Shown here one piece after another: positions 57,214-64,000 of a DNA stretch of 64,000 bases. Position 1 is the first letter of the stretch. Every line of letters starts with the position of its first letter. Below the pieces are notes generated by a model that was not told where the DNA came from, ran no database searches, and saw nothing but the letters and a program-made list of their open reading frames with translations. A program made the position numbers and the translations under genes. The DNA is from Eonycteris spelaea (taxonomy: Eukaryota; Chordata; Mammalia; Chiroptera; Pteropodidae): NCBI GenBank assembly GCA_003508835.1, contig PUFA01000006.1, positions 9,548,001 to 9,612,000 of the forward strand. Reading direction: 5' to 3'.

Positions 57214-57834
57214 CAATGCCAAGGGCGTGCCGAGGAGGGAGCCACAGATTCCGAGTGGAGATCTCGCAGCTTGTCCCTCTAAGCCCCGCCTTGGAAGCTT
57301 CAAGATCCAGGCTAGCAACGCATGCAGCCCCTCCCGCACCCCATCCCCCAGAGGTGGCACGGGCAACACGGAGCCCCTGCCACGAGGCCCCCGGGCCAGA
57401 CTTTCTGGCTGGAAACTGGCATAAAAGCAGCACTGGAGGCAGAAGCATTACCTTTAAAATCTGAACCTTTTATGATCGGCCTCATTTCCTCAGCCTTGGG
57501 TAGCAGTGGACACCTTTGAAATATTTAAAAAATAAACAAGAAATCCACCTGTTCTGACGAGCTGCACAGAGCCTCTCTCGGAGAGCTTTCCTGCAGACAT
57601 TTTTCCACCCCTGAGGTTGGGGTCTTTATGTGACCGAAGCGCCTCTCCGGACCTTTCCATGTGTTTTCCAAAATAGGAAATCAGAGCTGAATGTTGCCAT
57701 GTCATCGGATTTAAATAAGTGCTGGGTGGTTCTCATATTTCAAGTTACCGAGGGCCCATTTGTCATGGTCACAGGTTAAGGTGTGATGCCCGACAATAGA
57801 CAATGAGAACCCAGACCAAGAAGGCTCTGGAAGG
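57214..57834. other. Intronic DNA, nothing recognised
   Basis: A GC-rich patch (57180-57420) passes into single-copy DNA. No exon could be supported. Confidence 0.45.
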
Positions 57835-58045
57835 TCAGGGCACACATGGATTGCACACCTACTGTGCGCCCAGCCCTGTCCTAGACACTGTGTGCTCATT
57901 GCTCCATTCGAGCTCCCCCACGGCGCAGTGGCAAGTGTGTTTAATTCCCATTTTTCAGCTGAGGAAGCCAAGGCACAAAGCTGCAGCGTGACTAGCTCAG
58001 CACACACAGATCACACAGCCTATCAGTGGCAAAGCTTCCAGTTCA
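57835..58045 (-). mobile_element. MIR SINE, antisense
   Basis: 'cctactgtgcgcccagccct', 'tttttcagctgaggaagcca' and 'gatcacacagcctatcagtg' follow antisense MIR. Confidence 0.87.
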
Positions 58046-58454
58046 TTCCCAGGCCTGCGTGAGTTTTCAGCAGAATCATAGGACCTTCTCTTACAGCGTT
58101 TTCGGGCATCTTACCTTTCCTATTTGACTGGTCGCTTTTAAACTTTGTTTTGTTAATCTCACTCCACTGTAAAAAAATACATTTTCCATCATAACCCAGT
58201 ACACATATATATCTGTAGAATGAAAAGGAAAATGTCACCAAGTGGTATTTACCCTGACTAAACATGATGCACCCTGAAAATTTCTTTTCCAATTTCTAAT
58301 GTTAGTTGCAACTTCGAAATGAATTTTGCAAGTCTGTAGCAGGGAACAATTCACAATCTGAAGAACTGTTTCATCTACGAACCTCTCAGAAGTAAGGCCT
58401 TTCTCATACTCCTTCTGTCTTCCTCAGTGTCTCCCAGAACGGGGCTTGCCCATT

Positions 58455-58655
58455 CAGGTGTGCCGATGTTTATGGAGGGTTTTCTAGGTCTTAGGCACTT
58501 GGCATGTATACCTTCATTCAGTTCTAACAGCAGCCATGTGAAGTAGGTACCACCGCTGGCCCCATTTTACAGGCGAGGAATGACAGGAGAGTACGTAGCT
58601 GGCTCAAGGTCTCATCCTCAGTGTGTTCGAGCCAGCGCTTGGACCCTGGCAGCAT
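58455..58655 (-). mobile_element. MIR SINE, antisense
   Basis: 'ttaggcacttggcatgtata', 'cattttacaggcgaggaatg' and 'gtagctggctcaaggtctca' follow antisense MIR. Confidence 0.82.
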
Positions 58656-58810
58656 TCTGCTGGACCTGGCATGCGTGTATATGATGGTGTGTGCTATGGG
58701 GGTAATAAGCAGTTTGCTCCTGGGCCTTCTTTTTCTAATGTTTTTCCAGATGGGGTACACAGTGCAAGGGCATACACTAATCATTCAGTAACTCAACTGG
58801 TGACTTGATT

Positions 58811-59048
58811 AAGGGTTTCTCAACTTCAGCACTATTGACATTGTGGCCTGGATAATTCCATTGTGGGGACTGTCTTGTGCATTAGATGATGTTTAGCAGC
58901 AACCCGGGTCTCTACTTACTAGATGCCAGTTGCCATTAGCAACGCACCCCCAACACACATGCACCTGGTCATGATGACCCAAAAGTTGCCAGACGTTGCC
59001 AAATGTCCCCTGTGTGCAAAATCCCCCCAAACTGAGAACCACTGTGCT
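58811..59048. mobile_element. Non-autonomous hAT DNA transposon relic
   Basis: The left end 'gggtttctcaacttcagcac' and right end 'ccccaaactgagaaccactg' are imperfect inverted ends of the 'cagtggttctcaa' hAT type. Internal 'gatgatgtttagcagcaacc' and 'gccaaatgtcccctgtgtgc' fit a known mammalian family whose name I do not recall safely. Confidence 0.8.
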
Positions 59049-59954
59049 AAAGGAACAAAAACTTTGGAGCCACCAAAGACCAATCTAAGTTGCCTTTCTT
59101 GCAGATTCAGTCCAAGAGCGTGGTGGAGATGGGTTTCAGTCAGGGGTCTAGCAGGAGGTGAAGGCATACTGCATGGCTTTCACTGACAGTTCAGTGAAGG
59201 ACCAGTCACAGAAGTGAGGGTGGGATTAAAGGAGCCCATGGGGACGAAGCCCCAGGAACTAAACAGCAGGGACGCCCTTTGCCACACTAGGGAAAGGGTC
59301 AAGGGAGGGAGTAATGAGTGTTGGAGCCACTGAAGAGGGGCCACTGGGCAGAACTCAGGAGCCTGGCCACTGCCAACCCACAGTGCAGGCAGGGGGAGCC
59401 CCGGGAATCAGTAACCAGATCCTCCGTCTTCCCTTCTTCTCATCTGCTGCACCTCCCCCCTGCCAACCCATCAGGAAGCCGGGAACAAATGAACAGAGGT
59501 CCTGCTCCGCCTGCTGCTAGCCCTGGGAGGCTGGCTGGCTTTCCCAACAGTCTCCCCTGGTCTCTAGCAGTCCACAGAGGTCAGCCTCCAGGGCTCAGAA
59601 CAGGACAGAGAAGTCTGAAGAATCAATCCAAGGAATCACCAGCACAGGATCAGTTCACCAGCTCACCTTTATGGCATCAGAGTCTCAAGTGATTTATGGC
59701 ACTTCAGAGCTAATAATTGCCAACTCCTAATTGTATCAATGGGTATATTATCCCAGAGAAACAACAAAAAAATTAAATAGATAGATATATAGATAGAGTC
59801 TACAACACAGCACATTCCATACTTTGCTCAGCCCAATTAGAATTTTGGGTTTTTTGAGACCAGACACAATTTTAATTGCTATCACGGGGTATCAGAGAAT
59901 CCGTTCTAGCTCTGGCTCTGCCTCTGGCTGGCTGCCAGGAATTGGTCAAGTTTA
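59049..59954. other. Intronic DNA with an ATAG-rich patch
   Basis: No gene. An A-rich then (ATAG)n-like patch lies at about 59762-59797. Confidence 0.45.
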
Positions 59955-60332
59955 TGTTAGTAACAAACATTTCCTGTGTGACAACTACTGTGTGACAGCA
60001 CAGGAAGATGGCCAGGGCCAGACCACTGTTTGCTGTCAAGGAGAACAGGTGAAACGCAGAGAACAGACACAGATCTATAACTCCCGATGGCAGGATCGAG
60101 CTAGAAGTGAGGCCCGAAGGGGTCAAGGACGAGGGACAAAGGAGCAATCAGTTCTGCTGCAGGCCTTGGGGAAAGCCCAAAACAAAAACAACACAAAAGA
60201 GTGGCAGCACTTCAATGTGGATCTCAGAAAGACGCCAGACAGACAATAAGAAAGCGTTCCAGGTAGAGTGAAGGCAGAAAGCGTGAAAGTGCACAGTCCA
60301 AAAGGACCACAAATATTTATGTGTCTCTGGAG
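59955..60332 (-). mobile_element. L2 LINE, antisense, left part (interrupted)
   Basis: 'caaacatttcctgtgtgaca' and 'aagaaagcgttccaggtaga' are antisense L2. The element seems to resume at 60669 after a hAT insertion. Confidence 0.6.
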
Positions 60333-60668
60333 CAGAGATTAGCAAACCACAGCCTGAAGGCCAAATCCAGCCCTCTGCCTGTTTCTTTACTGGACTCATG
60401 CTAATAATAGGTTTTACATTTTTAAACAGTTGAGGGGGAAAAAAAATCAAAAGAAGAAAAATTCACGACACATGAATATTGTATAAAATTCAAATTCCAG
60501 TGTCCGTAAATAAAAGTTTATTGGAACACGGCTCTGCTCTTTGATTTATGAATTGCGTAGGGCTGCTTTAGCGCCACCAGGGCAGAGCTGAGCGGTTTGC
60601 AATCCAGACGGATGGCCCACAGTCTAATGTACTTACTACCAGGCCTATTACAGGAAACATTCGCCGAG
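60333..60668 (+). mobile_element. MER1/Charlie-type hAT DNA transposon, sense, nearly full
   Basis: 'gagattagcaaaccacagcc', 'ggccaaatccagccctctgc', 'ggttttacatttttaaacag', 'aaattcaaattccagtgtcc' and 'gtaaataaaagtttattgga' match the family along its length. Confidence 0.9.
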
Positions 60669-61260
60669 CCAGAGTAGTCTGAGGTCTCCAGCAAAGGTAA
60701 ACAGGGAGGGGTCGCCAGGCCTGAGGCTGGAAAGTCAGGCAGGAGTCACGTAGTCGGGGCTTGATTCCATGGGTGATCAGAGGTGATCAGAAGTTTTTAA
60801 CGAGTGGGGAGATGCGATCGCCTTTTCATTTTAGAAAGCTCTTGACTGCTCTAGAACCAAAATAGGGAGACCAGCGAGGAGTCTAAGAATTAAAAGATGG
60901 CGAGGATCAGAATTTAGGCAGAATGGAGGAGAGGACACAGATCCGATGAGATCTTCCCATGGTACACCACACCGGCCAAATGACTAGGTAGATTTGGGAG
61001 TGAGAGGGGGTAGGGGAAGGCGATGGGGGAGTCGGGGATGAATCTTAGGTTTCTGGCTTAAGTGAGTGAGTGAAAAATGATACTATAAACCAGGATGGTC
61101 TTGGGCTGAGGCAGATGGGGGATGAATTTTGTTTGGGACACCGTGATTCTGGAGTAGTATTGGAATATCAGGGATTGGGGGATTATCTAGTAGGTAGTTG
61201 GCTATGCTATCGGTCAGTAGCTCAGAGAAGAAGGGTTTGGGCTAGACAGAGATATGAAAG
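60669..61260 (-). mobile_element. L2 LINE, antisense, right part
   Basis: 'atgggtgatcagaggtgatc' leading to 'gagatgcgatcgccttttca' and 'ttttagaaagctcttgactg' follow the antisense L2 interior. It plausibly continues the copy to the left of the hAT element. Confidence 0.65.
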
Positions 61261-61984
61261 ATTCAAGGCAAAATAGAGGCTGAGGCCACCAACCCTCTTT
61301 TAGAGCAGGATCCTTCCCATGTGTATAGCATGGGAGGAGGGGCCAAAAGAGTGGGTTTTCTAAGTGGGTTTCTTGGAGGCCAAGGGCTTCTTCCAGCAGC
61401 TGTTTTAGGTTTCTTGCTGCCTCTCGCTGCCTGTCAAGTCAATCCCGGTGACCAGGAGATGGTAGATATTCTATAGTGAAAGCCATTCGCTCCTCTGCTC
61501 TCTAGAAGTCCTGCACTGAGTCTCAATTGTCTGCAGAATAAACTTTTCCATTTGAAAACAGTTTGCATTTGCTGAGATGCTTGAGGCTTTTTATAGTAAA
61601 GCTGAAGCTTCTGTTTTCCACTTGAAAGACGTTGTTGTTCTTGTTTGTGACGATTGCAGTCTCAGACCAGAGCGAAAGTGCCTCAGGCATCCCGTGGTCC
61701 AAGTTCTGACTCTTTTGTCCTCTTCCTGTTGGCCTGCTGAGCTGCCAGACTTGCCAGCCTCATTTCCAGGTTCTGGGACTCCAGGGCCCTTTGCCCAAAT
61801 TGCAGGGTTGTTGCTACCTGGCTCAGGACTCCAGGACAAGGTGCCCACAAAGTTAGGCTTCTGAGTTCAATTTAGAGCAAGCCTGAACTGAAAAGTGAGT
61901 GTGAATACAAAATGCAGGGCTCCTTGCTTCACCTGTAAGTATAACCCATTCCTTTTGCCAGGAAATGAATTCAAAGCACGTATT
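61261..61984. other. Intronic DNA, nothing recognised
   Basis: No gene or confident repeat was recognised. Confidence 0.45.
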
Positions 61985-62255
61985 CTTCTAAAAGTTGATC
62001 GTCCATCCACTTGGTGATCAAACTATTACTGGAAAACTTCTGTGTGCCTGGCTCTGTGTCAATCACAAGATACAAACATAAGAGCTCATGGGATAAATTG
62101 TTAGGAGAATAAGACATGGCATTGTAGTGCATTAACAGTTTCAATGTCTGAACACGGTCTGGAGAGGGTATTGACTTCTCCCTGATATGTAGAGACAGCC
62201 ACAGAGAGCAAACAACTTTCCAGTGAGGCTTTGACCCACAAAAGGTAGCCAAGAG
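61985..62255 (-). mobile_element. L2 LINE fragment, antisense, next to the HSPD1 retrocopy
   Basis: 'ttctgtgtgcctggctctgt', 'aagagctcatgggataaatt' and 'aagacatggcattgtagtgc' resemble the antisense L2 end. The HSPD1-like 3' UTR begins just to its right. Confidence 0.5.
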
Positions 62256-62264
62256 GAGAAAGGA

Positions 62265-64000
62265 CACCTCAGGGAGCAAGAACAGCATTGTAAAAGCAAC
62301 CGAAATCAGTAACCAATGGCCAGTGATTACCTTAGGCGTCTTTCTTCCTGTCCTTTTCCCCCGGCTGAGTTCTCAGAAGTTGCCTGTGAAGACACTGCAC
62401 AGTCCATTAGTAATGGCAAAGCACTATTCTAGAAATTAGAACATGTCACCCATCATGCTGGCGCCCATCTCCCATGCCAGGGTCCTTCTGTTCTATAGGA
62501 ATTCCAGTAGCTACAGGTTTTGCTGTGGTCAACCAAAAAGTCACACGGCAGCATCCAACAGGGCATTTCTCACAACCTTCGTTAGGCTGGTGTTCCTTTT
62601 TCCACCATATTCAGAAAGTCGCCCGGCATTGTGTATCACCAGCTTCTGAAGAACTCTGCATAAATTTCTCAACTATCAGTAATCCTTCAATACCTGCGCT
62701 CTTAGCCGTGCTCGTTGGTGGAACGTTAAATGATCTTTTAATGATTTCTATACCAATTTTTTGCTCTTTATTAGCTGGAGCAAGGACTCCAAGCCTGGAG
62801 TGAAGCAAAGTAAATCGCCCAGACGATGCCTTTTTCAACAGCAGCCTTCAGTGCATCTTTGACTGTTTCTTCTCACCCTCTTCCACGGCATTTGTCCCAG
62901 CAATCTTCAGCACAATGACCCTATCTGAAGTTTCACCAGATGTTCATTTAGTTGGTTTTCTTTTCCCCTGTCACTAGGAGTAACGTTCTAACTGCTCAAT
63001 GGTTTCTTGAATGTGTTTCTCAACTTGAATATTGTCACTTTTCCTTGTAAGAATGTGGTATCATCTTGGGTCACAGTAACCTCAACTTTTTCCGAATCAT
63101 GAAGTGAAACATCTTAAAGATTTAGAGTCCAGCTCCCCTTTCCCAAACCCCACACCGTCCGTAGCACCAGCTTTGAGTGTCCTTTCTGTGACGCTGAAAC
63201 CTGGAGCTCGGACTGCTGTAACCTGAAAGTCAACTTTTATCCTATTCAGAATGAGTGTTCTAAGAGCACCTTCAGCAATTTCCACCAAAGACTTTCATTG
63301 GGCATCAGCAATTCCGAGCGTGGGTGTAGTGGGCTGGACACTGATATCATAAGTACCGTGGAACTCCCGTTTCTGAACTTCTGATGTATTATTCAAGTAG
63401 GGAGATATGGAATCTTGGTCGAATTCTGTGCCTTCAATTCCTAATTCGCCATTCAGTGTTTTACTGTCTTCTGTTATGAGGACACCCTTCCAACTGTTGT
63501 GATTACATCAGGAATGAGACTGCTGATTCCTCTGTCTCCGTTTGCAGAAATTGTGGCAAACTGAGCAATGCCTTCAGGGGTCCTACAGGTTTAGACTGCT
63601 TCCTACGTTCAACATGCACTGTCACACCTTTCCTGATTTCCAAAAATGATTAACATCTTTGCTGTCTTGAAGCCTTCCATGGCTCGAGCTTTCCAGGACA
63701 GTAGCGTGGTGATATCACCTCAGCTTCTCCGTTTGTGTTGGCAACATCCTGGTCACGTCTGGTGCGATAGTTTTATCTTTATCCTTTAAGTCAGTTGACC
63801 TGGCAACAGACCTCTCAACTTTTGTTGCTTCCCCAGCTCTGTTCCATAATCACTGTTCTTCCCCCATTCTTCTCCAGAGTGAGGGTTTCAGCATCTGCTA
63901 AAAGGTCTGTACCGGGAAGCATTAGGTCTTAGGCACCTGACTGAATTTCGCATCTTTGGCATAAATCTGCATGAGATGAGGAACCAGCGTACCAGACACT
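62265..64000 (-). pseudogene. HSPD1: Processed pseudogene of HSPD1 (HSP60), 5' end cut by window edge
   Basis: This is a decayed retrocopy of the mitochondrial chaperonin HSP60 mRNA. On the minus strand the fragments follow HSP60 order without introns. The window edge corresponds to about residue 14 of the precursor; near 63955-63966 the frame reads AYAKDAKF. Around 63150-63288 it reads VEIAEGALRTLILNRIKV-DFQVTAVRAPGF, like the HSP60 apical domain. Around 62640-62800 it reads [14 protein letters not shown] and LIVEK, like the equatorial domain. The position matching the native stop is TTA at 62436-62438 (TAA on the minus strand), preceded by a degraded Gly/Met-rich tail. A stretch resembling the HSPD1 3' UTR continues to about 62265. 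The frame is broken by many stops and frameshifts, and the span is roughly 120 bp shorter than expected. No functional product is likely. The retrocopy is old; no poly(A) tail is recognisable. Confidence 0.93.

Noticed and set aside
59824..60249. 141-codon open frame on the + strand
   Set aside because: It runs into antisense L2 sequence and shows no domain; chance frame.

Overview
This is mammalian (vertebrate nuclear) DNA. Almost the whole window is intron of one large gene, CSMD2, read on the + strand. The assignment rests on one clear coding exon at 55816-55928, which encodes the C-terminal part of a CUB domain typical of the CSMD family, and on an intact HMGB4 gene at 37765-38349 on the opposite strand. 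HMGB4 is known to lie inside a CSMD2 intron in antisense orientation in human, so the two calls support each other. No other CSMD2 exon was recognised, so the exon appears to sit between an intron of at least 55.8 kb and one of at least 8 kb.

Layout. 1-13 kb: single-copy intronic DNA with old L1, L2, MIR and Tigger fragments. 13-18.2 kb: an AT-rich block of antisense L1 broken by a MaLR LTR, followed by an internally deleted Tigger element. 18-30 kb: many MIR and L2 copies, an L1M 3' end and a second Tigger relic with a remnant of the transposase start. 30.3-33.1 kb: an old MaLR retroelement with both LTRs, the right one split by a younger L1 3' end. 35 kb: another MaLR LTR. 37.7-38.6 kb: HMGB4 (intact, intronless, minus strand) with its poly(A) signal and a compact set of promoter-like motifs. 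39-55 kb: more MIR, L2, MaLR and MER1-type elements, and a perfect 25-bp inverted repeat at 50977-51033. 55-57 kb: the CSMD2 exon, preceded by a G-rich degenerate minisatellite and flanked by two diverged copies of a ~150-bp block. 62.3-64 kb: a decayed processed pseudogene of HSPD1 (HSP60) on the minus strand, cut by the right edge.

Organism. No Alu, B1/B2, CAN-SINE, Bov-tA, PRE or other tRNA-derived lineage SINE was recognised in 64 kb. The youngest-looking repeat is an L1 3' end (32259-32628) finishing with a 'caatgtcaccccaataaa' tail, which I associate from memory with laurasiatherian, especially bat, genomes. A non-primate, probably laurasiatherian mammal (bat possible) is my tentative reading.

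Function. CSMD2 encodes a very large type I membrane protein of CUB and Sushi domains expressed mainly in brain. HMGB4 encodes a testis-enriched two-HMG-box chromatin protein. They share a locus but not a pathway; HMGB4 is a separate transcription unit nested in the host intron. Repeat boundaries and family names come from pattern memory, not from a database search. I found no evidence of a new multi-gene system here.
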